NCBI RefSeq assembly: GCF_049306965.1
Contig: NC_133177.1
Location: 57,152,501 to 57,216,500 of the forward strand
Direction of reading: 5' to 3'
Length of the DNA stretch: 64,000 nt
Source: Danio rerio
Lineage: Eukaryota; Chordata; Actinopteri; Cypriniformes; Danionidae
Of the stretch, positions 40,827-51,766 are shown piece by piece. The notes beneath the pieces are model-generated. The model saw only the letters and a list, made by a program, of their open reading frames with translations, searched no databases and was not told where the DNA came from. Each line of letters starts with the position of its first letter. Position 1 is the stretch's first letter. A program made the position numbers and the translations under genes.

Positions 40827-40867
40827 GTTGCCTTGGAAACGAAAACTCAGAGCATCGCCATAACAAC
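40827..40867 (-). promoter_or_regulatory. caps: Two tandem RFX X-box matches upstream of caps
   Basis: GTTGCCTTGGAAAC (40827-40840) and ATCGCCATAACAAC (40854-40867) both fit the X-box pattern RYYNYY-N(1-3)-RRNRAC. They lie 158-198 bases upstream of the caps start codon. RFX factors drive ciliary genes through this motif, and calcyphosine is associated with ciliated cells. The match is direct; the function is inferred. Confidence 0.6.
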
Positions 40868-41167
40868 TCTGTACATAAACCGTCGTAAACCACGACAAAC
40901 CTGAAATATTTAATGTTTCTCGTGGGCTTTTTTAAATTGAGAGAAAAAAGGACTCCTTTATAATTTGACTTCTGTAATATAATGAGCATCTTCACGTCTC
41001 TTTTAAGAAACATTATACATGAATAAACAATATAACAAAAGCTTCGCTATATGACAAATATTAACAATTTATTTAACCTCGTCAAGCTGATGAGTACTTT
41101 TATAGTTGGCAAAACATGTATATGATTAAGTTTACATTCAAATGAACAAGAAGGAACTTGTAAATAC

Positions 41168-41245
41168 CTGCTGTGTGTCCTTTTGGTGGTCTTTGTTATG
41201 TGCAAAGCATCTCTTGTTTCTCAGGTGCACCTGCGTGTTTCTCCG
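41168..41245 (-). other. caps: Candidate caps 5' non-coding exon
   Basis: On the minus strand a donor-like cagcag|gtattt at about 41168 follows a moderately GC-rich stretch (cacgcaggtgcacctgag). Together with the acceptor just before the caps start it would make a 5' UTR intron containing the X-boxes. The upstream limit is a guess. Confidence 0.25.
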
Positions 41246-41595
41246 CCCTCACGCTCAACTTGGTTTTTGATTGGCTGTTATGCCTGTCAATCAACATGAC
41301 TGTCTTAAATAGGCGTTAACTATGGCAAATCTCAGCTATTGATTAAGATTGTAAACTGATTAAATATATTTTGGATGCTTTTATTTGATGGACGCACACA
41401 TACTGACTGACAATTAGTCTTTGTTTCAGAATTAAACAACTACAATATTTTTTTATTGTTTCTATAGGATTTCATAATTGTTAAACAACGCACATTTATA
41501 TTTTTCCGAATATTTCTGTTATTTTAATGTTTGGCAGTTTTATTGTAGTAACAGTATAAACTTAAACAGCAACTATGCGGTCGCAGTTTGACCTC

Positions 41596-41728
41596 ATATA
41601 AGGCGAGAATCCCCGGTCACGTGTTGTTAAATTGAACTGAAGCTGCTAACGGTGGGTGAAACACGGTTTAATTCCATTAAATCTTGCATTTTTTCACATT
41701 TACCACGGTACACTACACGTCAGTACAG
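41596..41728 (+). promoter_or_regulatory. Candidate promoter and first exon of an unidentified + strand transcript
   Basis: A TATA-like catataaggcg near 41596, an E-box cacgtg about 20 bases on, and a donor-like cagtacag|gtaatg at 41728 are arranged as a short non-coding first exon divergent from caps. No coding exon could be linked to it; an acceptor-like tcttttcccag near 44678 is followed only by short frames. Confidence 0.2.
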
Positions 41729-42103
41729 GTAATGAGTACTGTCTTCATGTCTGGAGCTAGTTTGGAAGTTCAGGTAGTTTTGTTTTTGGCTAACTCTGTC
41801 AATTATAGCAAAAAGGAAATAGTCCTGATCAACTTTTACCAATTAACGTCAACGTTACTGTAAAGCTATTGTGTCATTTATATCCCCGAGTGTAGGTTTG
41901 GTTTAAATTTAAGTTTTGTTTATATGAAATTTGTGACCAAAACAGTCATAATATTTATACACCATCTGAAAACTGAATAAATATGCTTCCCATTGATGTA
42001 TTGTTTAAGATCATTTGACTGAGATAAAACTAGGCTTGTTTCAATATCTGAAATCTGAGGGTGCAAAAAATTGCAGTCAAAGTTGTCCAAATTAAGTTCT
42101 TAG

Positions 42104-42559
42104 TAGGCGTGGGACGATAACCGTTTTCAAGGCATAGGCTACCGCGGTTTGGAAAAGTCAAGGTTTTAAAACCGCCAACATTTTCTGCTATACCGTTCCT
42201 AAGGTATGTGTACGATTTTTTTATTTATGTTTATATTTGTTTTATTTTTTTATTTGTTTATGTTTTTTGGCTTGTTTGTTTTTTGGGACAACAGTATCTC
42301 CAGCAGAAAACATATCCAAAGATGCTGTTTTAAATTGTAAAGAAATCTGTATTTTTAAAACAAGAGCAGAAGTCAATAGTTCATTTAAAATATTGAACCT
42401 CTCATGTTTACTGCTTCAAAATATTAGAATCGTTTCTCAAAATGAAATAGGGAAAAAAGGTTTTGTTTTTTTACCCAGGCATTTAAAAATATTTTTATTT
42501 TTTTTTTTTTTAGAGCTATGATCACAATAGAGTCAAACCTTGGTCATAGCGTGAAATCG

Positions 42560-42605
<46 letters not shown>

Positions 42606-42647
42606 CCAAGGTTATCATACCGTCAGAATTTTATACCGGCCCATATA
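42104..42647. mobile_element. hAT-like element (544 bp)
   Basis: Bracketed by a perfect 8-bp duplication gttcttag (42096-42103, 42648-42655). Ends TAGGCGTGGGACGATAACCG and ATACCGGCCCATATA are only loosely inverted, but inner words ataaccg and ggttat pair. It includes a poly-T run at 42562-42603. Confidence 0.7.
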
Positions 42648-43317
42648 GTTCTTAGCAATGCTTTTTACTAATAATAATTTGATATATAGTTATAGTAGGA
42701 AATTTATATAGTAATGGGAAATGATCTTTACTTGATGCAGTATGCAAATGATTTTTGGCATAAAAGAAAATTCTTTGAAAAAACTTTGACACATACAATG
42801 TGTTTTTTTTTTTTTTTTTTGTTATTGCCAACAATACACTAACTGGTCACTACACCTTACTAGTACTGGGTTGGATCCCCTTTTGCCTTCAGAACTGCCT
42901 TAATCCTCCGTGGCATAGATTCTACAACTTGCGGCAGGATGCTCCGCCACATCCCAAAGGTGCTCTATTGGATTGACATCTGGTGCTGTGGAGGCCATTT
43001 GAGCTCGGTGAACTCATTGTCATGTTCAAGAAACCAGTCTAAGATAATTTGTGTTTTGACATGGTGCATTATCCTGCTGAGCCCAAAGTGTGGCAAGGAA
43101 ATATCGCGCCCACAGAACTGCCGCTCAATGCATATTTTCTCTATTTCAGACCATTCTCTGTAAACCCTAGAGATGGTTGTGCGTGAAAATCCCAGTAGAT
43201 CCACAGTTTCTGAAATACTCCGATCAGCCCGTCTGACACCAACAACCATGCCATGTTCAAAGTCACTTAAATTAAAATTTCTTCCCATTTTGATGCTCTG
43301 TTTGAACTGCAGCAGAT

Positions 43318-44074
43318 TTTCTTCTTCTTCTTGGTGTTTTATTGGCAGTCGGCATGCAACTTTATCTTTTCTGTCATCTACTGGTTAGGAGTGTGAATCA
43401 GAAGTAAAATTTCTACTCTCTTAAACTTATTAATTTATATTCTATTATACAACCCAGTTTCTCTAAGAAATATTAAAGCTTTTATTTTACTATCTCCTAC
43501 TCCACAACTTAACATACTATTAATATCTAGATTAACCTTTTTTTCCTCAATGTCTATCATCCTATTCCTTTCTTTTTTTTTAATTTAATGGGTAGGCCCA
43601 CACGAAATCTGCACGCGCAGAATTCCACAGATTTTCCGCAGATTTCTGCAGATTTTTAGCCCATTATTAATTCTGTTTATTTACTTGAATAAATATGTAA
43701 ATCTGAATTTGTTCAGTTTTTATTCAGTAATTTATTACTTTTTATTTAATATATTAAGCTTTTAGTTACAATACTCCGTTGGATACTCCCAAAATAATTC
43801 CCCAGAAATCTGCAGATTTTTACCATAATTATTCGCAGAAATAGCAAAAAACGTCCGCAGATTCTGTCTGGCCCTAATAATGGGCATTTCTTTATGAATT
43901 GTTCTATACTTTCCTCTTCATTACAATTAATACAAACTCCATTTGGATGTTTTCCTATTGTAAACAGTCCACTATTCAGAGCAGTATGTCCAAACCTTAA
44001 CCTTGATATAACGGTTTCCTCGCATCTATTTCTCCCTACTGTTCTGTTTTCACCCACCATCCTCTGGATCACAT
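43318..44074 (-). mobile_element. 5'-truncated LINE fragment inside the Tc1-like copy
   Basis: On the minus strand it encodes CEETVISRLRFGHTALNSGL and then IGKHPNGVCINCNEEESIEQ, the C-terminal RNase-H-adjacent and zinc-knuckle region of I/Nimb-type non-LTR retrotransposons. It ends in a GAA-rich tail. A 7-bp duplication agcagat (43311-43317, 44075-44081) brackets it. A hAT MITE interrupts it. Confidence 0.75.
43593..43876. mobile_element. hAT MITE inside the LINE fragment
   Basis: A 284-bp element with ends TAGGCCCACACGAAATCTGC and the inverse of TAGGGCCAGACAGAATCTGC. It is bracketed by ttaatggg and ataatggg, an 8-bp duplication with one mismatch. It is rich in gcagatt words. Confidence 0.82.
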
Positions 44075-44989
44075 AGCAGATCGTCTTACCCATGTCTGCA
44101 TGCTTAAATGCATCGAGTTGCTGCAATGTGATTGGCTGATTAGAAATATGCGTCATTGAGCAGTTGGACAGGTGTACCTAATAAAGTGGCCGGTGATCTG
44201 TGCAACAAGGCTGGTTTTGTGGCCCAGGGTCACAAAATATTTCACTAATTAGTTAAAGTTATTAGTAATTAATATGGTTATGGTAACTAATAACTTTATC
44301 TGAATTTGATTGTAATGCTGTAATGTCCACCTTTTGTAAAAAGTGTTACACAAATAAACTTAAATTAAAATTCAATTGAAAATGAACCCTAATGTTGATT
44401 TTCTTGATGGAAACTTTTTTTATAATGTTCTAATTGGCTGTAAATGTTTGATTTATTATATTAGGATGCACATATGTACTTTTTTTTTTGGGATGAGGTG
44501 AAGTTGAAATGCTGTTAATTATTTTCATCTGTTATGGAAGTGGAAATAAACACCTCGGCTTTCTGAGTTTTGTCCACCAGTGGAAGATTTGAATCTTGGA
44601 CCAACATAGAAATAGTTTATGCTTTCTTGTTTACTGTGTCTCTGTGGTTTTAAACATAAACCTGTCTTTTCCCAGGGCAACAGAGGTTAAATGGAGTCAA
44701 TAGAGTCATGTTGACAACAGCGATGTGCACCAGTGATGTTGTGGTCAGGATGACGCCCGCTGAATGAAATGACCCAGGTCTGATGGTCGCTCTACAATGC
44801 GGTAAATGTTTACAGTTAATAGCAACAGTTGTATTTGTGGTCATGTTCAAAGAAAGCCTCCATTTTCTCATTCTAAATGGGCAGTTCTGTTTCAGGAAAG
44901 TATGCTTATGTCCTTTTGAAAGCTTGTTCAGAACATTGCAGTTAATCGTGCGATGGTAAACTCCAAATAGTGTGATAATTAGCATAATT

Positions 44990-45300
44990 TTATGAAGGTA
45001 ACATGCCTGTAAGAAGTATTCGTCCCCTTGGAAGCTTTCAAGTTTTACAGCTTTCAGCCGCAGAGGAATTAATTAGCCCTTTTTTGACACCGATAAACAG
45101 TCCGATATTGTTTCATGTCAACACACATTGCACATCTGGCCCATGTGTGAGTTTTGTTTTCTCCAATGCTCTGTTTACAAATGCTCAGGATCAGTCAGGT
45201 TGGATGGGGTTCGTGTGTGAACAGCCTTTTTGAAGTTTCTGCCCATACATTTTCAATTGCATTGGAATCTGTTGCTGTTTTACAGAAAACAGTCCCAGAA
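44990..45300 (-). mobile_element. Possible remnant of another Tc1-like element
   Basis: tcaggttggatgggg and cattttcaattgcattgga recall the antisense of the N-terminal-to-core region of fish Tc1 elements. No ends or frames can be fixed. The surrounding 44200-45970 holds nothing else I recognise. Confidence 0.35.
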
Positions 45301-45975
45301 TGCTATCTGCTAACATTTTATGATAAGGTTCAGTTTGTTTGTTGTTAGTTGACTACATTAGCTAACAATAATTAGTGGTATTTTTATAAAGCTATTATGG
45401 CTGATTAATACATAAAGTGACTTTAATTAATTGGTTATTTAAAATGTTACCTGTGTTTTATTTTATTTATTGTGCTGGCTGTTCTTAGACAGAATTTTCT
45501 TTTTTTATTATTTATTATTATTATTATTATTTTTTACAAAAAGCCATGACAGTTTTCCTTTTGTTTAACTTTTTAGTATTTCAACTAATTATTTAAAATG
45601 TACAACGTTTACCTTTTTAATATATTTGTTCAGTTTGACTGAGGTTTGTTGAGATGACTAGAAAAGTAAGTTTGATACACCTAAAAATGTATATGTGGAA
45701 TTTCTTTTATTCTGTGCAGGACTTTTTTTTTTGTACACTTATGTAAACATTATTAACAGTCAACTCTGAATCAGTTTTTTTAAAAGCTACATTTAAAAAC
45801 TTTACAAAGACTTTTAAATTGTTGTTTAATAGTATTTTATCTTGCTATTCACAATAAAATAACAGGCAAGTTAGAAAAACAGGAACGCCTAACCAACTAG
45901 CCTATGAGGTTTAGTTTGGCAATGTTTTGTTAGAATGTGGTTTACTTTTCAGTTCCTAATTACACTACTAATCTA

Positions 45976-46912
45976 CACTACCTAACAAAAGTCTTGTCGT
46001 CTATCCCAGATGTAAGAGCAACTTGACTTCTAGTTGATCATTTGGAAAAGTGGCCAAAGGTAGATTTTTTTTATTTTTATTTATTTTTTCCCCTGATGAA
46101 TCGTCTGTTGAACTGCATCCCAATCATCCCAAATTCTGCAGAAGACCTATTGCAACCCGCATGGACCCAGTATTCTTACAGAAATCAGTCAAGTTTGGTG
46201 AAGGAAAAATCATGGTTTGGAGTTACATTTTAGTATGGAAGCGTGCAACAGATCTGCAGCGATGTTGCCAAGACATTTGTGCTGCCCATTACACTACAAA
46301 CCACAGGAGAGGGCAAATTTTTCCAGCAGGATAGCGCTCCTTCTCATACTTCAGCCTCCACATCAAAGCTCCTGAAAACAAAGAAGGTCAAGGTGCTCCA
46401 GGATTGGCCAGCCCAGTCACCAGACATGAACATTATTAAGCATGTCTGGGGTAAGATGGAGGAGGAGGAGGAGGCATTGAAGATGAATCCAAAGAATCTT
46501 GATAAACTCTGGGAGTCCTGCGGGAACGCTTTCTTTGCCATTCCAGATGACTTTATTAATCAGTGATTTGAGTCATTGCAGAGATGTATGGATGCAGTCC
46601 TCCAAGCTCATGATGGAGTCAAACACAAAAAATAATTATTTTTCCACCGCAGCATGACTTTATATTCTATATTGTACATTATTTCTGTTTAGTGACAAGA
46701 CTTTTGTCTAAGCAAAGTCAGACCTTACTGTCCTCATTAAATGATTAAAAGTCAAGACGTGATCATATTTTATTTTGGTAAAATAAGCGTAATCTAGAGG
46801 CCTTTGCCTTTCATTTAAGCCACTTTTGTATACCAAATGATCAACTAGAAGCCAAGTTATTATTTGTTGCTCCTAAAACTTGGATAGGCGACAAGACTTT
46901 TATCAGGTTGTG
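45976..46912 (+). mobile_element. Tc1-like transposon (CACTACCTAACAAAAGTC ends), deleted
   Basis: The ends CACTACCTAACAAAAGTCTT and the inverse of CACAACCTGATAAAAGTCTT are flanked by TA on both sides. 937 bp. The frame 46243-46566 encodes KFFQQDSAPSHTSASTSKLL and then WPAQSPDMNIIKHVWGKM, the catalytic core region. The expected Glu in the NxIE motif position reads Lys (NIIKHVW), so it is inactive even apart from truncation. Confidence 0.85.
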
Positions 46913-47129
46913 TACAATTGATTAAATATCCCAAAGCTTATACTAATTATAGTGGGTCTGGCTTTAAAGGCACATGGCAATAAAAATGAATTCATAGATT
47001 TATCATCAGTAATTGTTAAAAATCAGTTTCCCTTTGGGGTTTTTACTATTGGAACATCACTATTGTACTGCGTAAAAAGCCTGTAGGCAGTGATTACACA
47101 ACGTCTAGTCATTTATTTGTCATTGGTCC

Positions 47130-48470
47130 CCTGGTAGCCTTCCTCAGATTTACAGCTTCTAGCATTTCTTAATTATTGATTTAACAGCACTCCAAGGGAT
47201 ATTCGGTGACTAGGAGATCGTCTGGTATCCATTTCCGTCTTTGTGCTTTTCAATGAGTTCCTTAGAATGGACTTTATTTTTTCTTAATGGTGGTTCTGCC
47301 ACAATACTGACTCACCAGAAAGTTGGAACGTCCAGGTCGAGTGTTTATACTAGAATCAAACCACTTGACTACACAAGTAATCTCAATTTCAGTGTTTATA
47401 TGACCTCTAAACCCAGTTGGATCCACCAGTGGTGATATAGGTGTGGCATATACTAAAAAAGGAGTGGATGCTTATGAAATGACTTACTTTATAGATCGCA
47501 TTCATATTATTTTTCCATAGAATCTGTTTTCACTTCGATGTTAACAAGTCGCCAGCTTATTTGTTATTGGTTTATTTTTTGATTGTCCTTACATCACCCT
47601 AATAGCTTAAACATCAAAGCTCCGTAAACAAGATCTCTTCCCACCAGAATTCAATTCTTCTGTTTGTGCGCCATTGTAAATCCGCCGTCTACACATCTTG
47701 TTGTTGAGGATAAACAGAAGAGAGAATTTAGAAACTCAAGACAAATAAGCACAGTTTTTGTTGTTTTTTTTATTGTTGTAAGCTGGGTATGTTTATTCAG
47801 CCGACTTTAGAAATTCCATTTGGCACAAGTGTAAAACAATAAATAAGTTCTGTCTCCCTCCTAAAATATCTATCTAAATATAAATGAAAAGCATTTTGCA
47901 ATAAATACCGTATATATATCTACAATACAGATGCACTGCATCGACACTTCTGCTGTTGGTGTAAAAAATCCAACAAAACCCAAATGCTAATCATGATTAG
48001 TTGACATGGGAAATGTAACAACAACACACACGCATATAATCATACACACACATTTTCCATTCTTGTAATACTGCCGCAGTACTTTTATACTCATTTTACA
48101 TACAAATACAGACACTAAAGTACTCCACTTCAATATAAATGGACAGAAGTAGAGTCGCTGAACCCCTTGTCTTAATTGTGATCTTTTTTTTTTTTTTTTT
48201 TTCAGAGGAGCACAAACACTTTCATGCATGCTGGGTGACTTCTGCTTAAATTTTGATTGAGTTTATAGATCGAATTACTTCCAAAACGCACAAAAAAATA
48301 ATTATAGGTTCATATACAGCTCAGATGCTGCCTGGTCGGGGCAAACGGTCATGTTCTGTATCCAGTTTGCAAGCTTAGACACCGTTTAATTGCTTACTAG
48401 GGTTCTACCGTTGGCAAGACGCCACAAATTTGACATGTTGTCTACTGATATTTTTACAGTACTGGATTTA
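47130..48470. other. Unassigned intergenic DNA
   Basis: Bases 47130-47460 look like a decayed DNA-transposon interior (no ends found). The rest is AT-rich with a poly-T run at 48183-48202. No exons supported. Confidence 0.35.
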
Positions 48471-48476
48471 AACACA

Positions 48477-49175
48477 GGCTCATTGTGAAGAAGTACCCCC
48501 GTATACATTTCTGGAGAGCGCGAATTATGTAGCCAGAGCTACGTTTGCATTTCAAATGAATGCTTATGGGGTGGTATGACACCACAGACGGATTCAGTTT
48601 CTTTTCACGCTACCAGCTGACCCATTATCTTCATCTGGGCTGCTTCTCTACTGTTACCAGTTTGCCCAGTAGTTTGCTGCGTACGTTAGCAGACTTGAGA
48701 TACAGAGTGGAGTTGACCTCAATGACGGGGTTCGAGTTTGGCAAAGAACTGTTTCAGAAAGCAGGGAAAACAAAAACAAAAGGCAAAAGAATAAAATAAA
48801 GAAGTAAACAACAGGGTGAGAACGTGGTAAGATCTGAAAATCAGGCAGCCATGAGGGCCTTTCTTTTTCTCGATTGCTGTTGTTTGGGTTTAGGGAGGGG
48901 GTGATCTGGTCAATTGGTTCTTTTGAAAACACTATCGGTTGGGTTTAGGGAAGGGGGTGAGTAGAGCAAATGGTTGGTCGGTCGGTGAGTCAGTTGACAG
49001 TGGCCTCTGGTGGATTTACACAAGAGCAGCAGGCCTGACTGACACTTGCAAGAGAAATTTGAGATCTTTGGATTCGCGAAAACAAAAACTGCAAAAAAAA
49101 AAAAAAAACATACCTCCTAGGACGTATTTTGTGATCTCCAGAAATGTATTTAGGGGTACATATAAATAATGAGCC
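48477..49175. mobile_element. TIR element with GGCTCATT ends (699 bp)
   Basis: The left arm (ggctcattgtgaag, then gtacccc and atacatttctggaga) and the right arm (the inverse of ggctcattatttat, gtacccc, atacatttctggaga) pair over about 45 bases with small gaps. Two gggtttaggga-containing words lie inside. Superfamily unknown. Confidence 0.65.
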
Positions 49176-49637
49176 AGGGTTGGGAGTTTCTGATAATTGC
49201 TTAATTCATTGCATAGATTGCTGGTTTGTTGTATTCATTCAGAAATTACGTTTAACATTTAATTTTGTATTCAAATACATTAACCCTTATGTATCGTTTA
49301 AATTTACTATCCTTTTTTTTTTTTTGCAACCTCAGTCCTGATCAAAACTATCAAATGTTTTTTAAAAACAATTTTAAAGAGATTTTGACTCTGTAATTGG
49401 CAAGTTCATGGTGTCACTGATTTGGGGTGGGGATGGGGGGGGGTTGTGTCTGTTGGCACCATTAACCCTTTAGATAAGCTTGTGGCTTCGTTTCTGGATT
49501 TTGTATGCAGTATAACAGCAGATTATAGTTTGTGTGCTTAAATACACTTACCATGTTTTTGTTTATTCCATGTAGTTTTGAGAGCTGAAGCACTTATTTG
49601 TATTTTCTCAGACGTTTTAGGTAAGTGTGCAGAGGTA

Positions 49638-49677
<40 letters not shown>

Positions 49678-50033
49678 TACTCCATATAAAAACCAGAAAC
49701 CAAGCGCTTTTTTTTTTTTTTTTTTTTTTGGACAGGAGCTGATGATCAATATTAAAAATAATAAATTTGACCTCTTCCCAACAGGGAAAACCAGCAGCAG
49801 TCTAGAAATTTTGATTTTTTTTGGTGTCAAGGCTTTGCCATCAAAAAATGTCATAATAGAAGTCATTGGGGAAAAAGCAGCCACTAATATAACGAAAGAG
49901 TAGTCAATTTGCCCAGAGTGTATTGAGTTTATGAACATTTTCAAAGCATTTTCCCAAAATATATCTCAAAATAGGATTCATCACTAAAATCATTCTATTT
50001 GCTGAAACACAGAGAACGTTGTGGCCAAATTAA
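49176..50033. other. Intergenic DNA with microsatellites
   Basis: Holds a (CA)n tract at 49639-49673, a poly-T at 49708-49728 and a G-run at 49423-49443. No genes or mobile elements recognised. Confidence 0.5.
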
Positions 50034-50692
50034 GGGTGCTTTCACACCTACACTTTTGTTTCGGAACGCATCTCGTTTGCCCAGTTAGCGCGGTTCGTTT
50101 GGCATATGTGAACAGGGCAATCGCGCTCTGTTCCGCGCCAAAGTAATCGCTCCGAGATCGCTTGAATGAGGTGGTCTCGGCTCGATTGAAACGAACCCTG
50201 GAGCGGTTCGATTGCAGTGAGAAAGCGATCCGATCCGAGCGCGGTTATATGACAGTGTTTTACGGATATGTAATAGGCTTACGGCTATATGAAGAGAGAG
50301 TTATGAGTAGGGCGGGAAGTTTCGCGAGTCTCCGGATGCCTGCAAACGAGTGATGATCTCCCGGTAATCTCACGTCTCTCTCCCGGTCCTCAAATAGGCA
50401 TCGTCGCGCACCCTTCTCACCCCTCCCCACCGCATCTCTCCTCAGACACGGTGCGCGCGCGCACCCTGTCAATCACCACCAAACCACCACCTCTCCTGAC
50501 AGCTTAGCGCAAAATAAACCCTGACACTCTGACCAATGTGAAGAGAGTTTACTCGCGTGTGACTTGTTTTAGCTCTTTTGGTCCAATTAGAAACTTTGCA
50601 TTGTGAAAGCAAACCGCTCCAAGAGCAACAATGTAACAATTGTAATCTCTGTTTCAGAACAACTGAATCGATTCACAGGTGTGAAAGCACCC
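50034..50692. mobile_element. Harbinger-type MITE (659 bp), GGGTGCTTTCACACCT ends
   Basis: Perfect 16-bp inverted ends with TAA on both sides (50031-50033, 50693-50695). The interior is unusually GC-rich, with gcggttcg and gatccgatcc words. No transposase. Its right-hand TAA is also the left-hand TAA of the next MITE. Confidence 0.82.
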
Positions 50693-50963
50693 TAATGCCT
50701 AGTTCAGACTGCATGATTTTAGCCCCGATTTTGGCTTGCCGACAGGTTTTGAGAAATCGCTGACAAAAGCCTGAAATCACAGGCAAATCGCTGCTCGTGC
50801 ACGTAAGTGACAATCAAACAGTATGAACGATCAAAGACGCGATCTGAGAGAATCGCCGATGAGTCGCCGATGTCTGTGAGATATTTGGCGTGCTAAATAT
50901 CTGGAGCTGTCGGCGATTCAAATCATGCCGTGTGAATTGAGTTTTGACTGAAAATAACATCAG

Positions 50964-51730
50964 TGTTCTGAATTCTTTATACTATGGCTGTAACACGATT
51001 TACTGAGTGTTCTGTAAAGGGCTTATATTATGAATGTAGGATGTAACTTCCGGAGGATGCATATTTGAGTCCATATATGAGAAGTTGAATGTACTGACTC
51101 ATCTGAGTGAGACGCGATTGCCATCCGTGAGATATTGTGAAGTGCGGGGTAAAGTTATTGCCAAGTGAGTTTGTTCCTTCATATCATGTTTGTAATTACC
51201 CTTGTATGCTTGATATTAAGTGCGTGATGGTATTAATGACCCGCGATCGGCCGCGAGCATTAGTTTCCGTGTAAACCAAAAGTGAAAGTGCTGCTACCAT
51301 CAGCATCGCGGCTAATCCCGATGTCCTCGTGGAGATCTCGTTTGTTTTATTATGATTCAGTTTACTATATTCTACATTTGTTATGCCTTATGCTGTCACA
51401 TGCCCTTTATATAATGCAGCTTTAGTCATTGATGTCTATTTATATTATGTTTACATTCAGCATACATTAGTCTATTGACTGCACTTTAAGAGAGCTGCAA
51501 ATACTGTGTTGTTTGGTTTGGGATATTTATTGTGTCAGTACATATATATATATATTTTCGTGTTTGATATTTTATTATTTATGTATACTTATTGTTTATT
51601 ACAGGAAACTACCTCCCTGCTCATAAATAAAAGATTGAAATTATCTCCTGACTCCTACTCCTTAACCAGAGTGCTGAAGTGGTCAGCAACATTTAAAGAA
51701 CTGGCATTCTAAATTGGGCAATACCCAACA
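50964..51730 (+). repeat. 5' LTR of the BEL/Pao element
   Basis: 767 bp, TG...CA ends, starting TGTTCTGAATTC and ending GCAATACCCAACA. It contains a TA tract and an aataaaag signal near its end. Confidence 0.93.
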
Positions 51731-51732
51731 AA

Positions 51733-51749
51733 TGGTCCTTCGAGCCGGA
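51733..51749 (+). other. Primer-binding site, matches tRNA-Tyr 3' end
   Basis: TGGTCCTTCGAGCCGGA, two bases after the LTR, is complementary to the 3' end of vertebrate tRNA-Tyr (recalled as TCCGGCTCGAAGGA plus CCA), 17 of 17 positions. Confidence 0.75.
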
Positions 51750-51766
51750 TCACTGACTGCTTCAGA

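Larger units (their letters stand above)
42837..44200 (-). mobile_element. Tc1-like transposon, second copy, interrupted
   Basis: Same family as 39198-40393, opposite orientation. The right end ggtgtacctaataaagtggc and the transposase piece SISETVDLLGFSRTTISRVY (minus strand, near 43190-43260) are recognisable. A LINE fragment is inserted at 43318-44074; copy 1 gives the empty site. No functional frame remains. Confidence 0.82.

Noticed and set aside
44650-44985. Acceptor-like site near 44678 and the antisense 111-codon frame
   Set aside because: All three forward frames stop within about 60 bases and the antisense frame matches nothing known.
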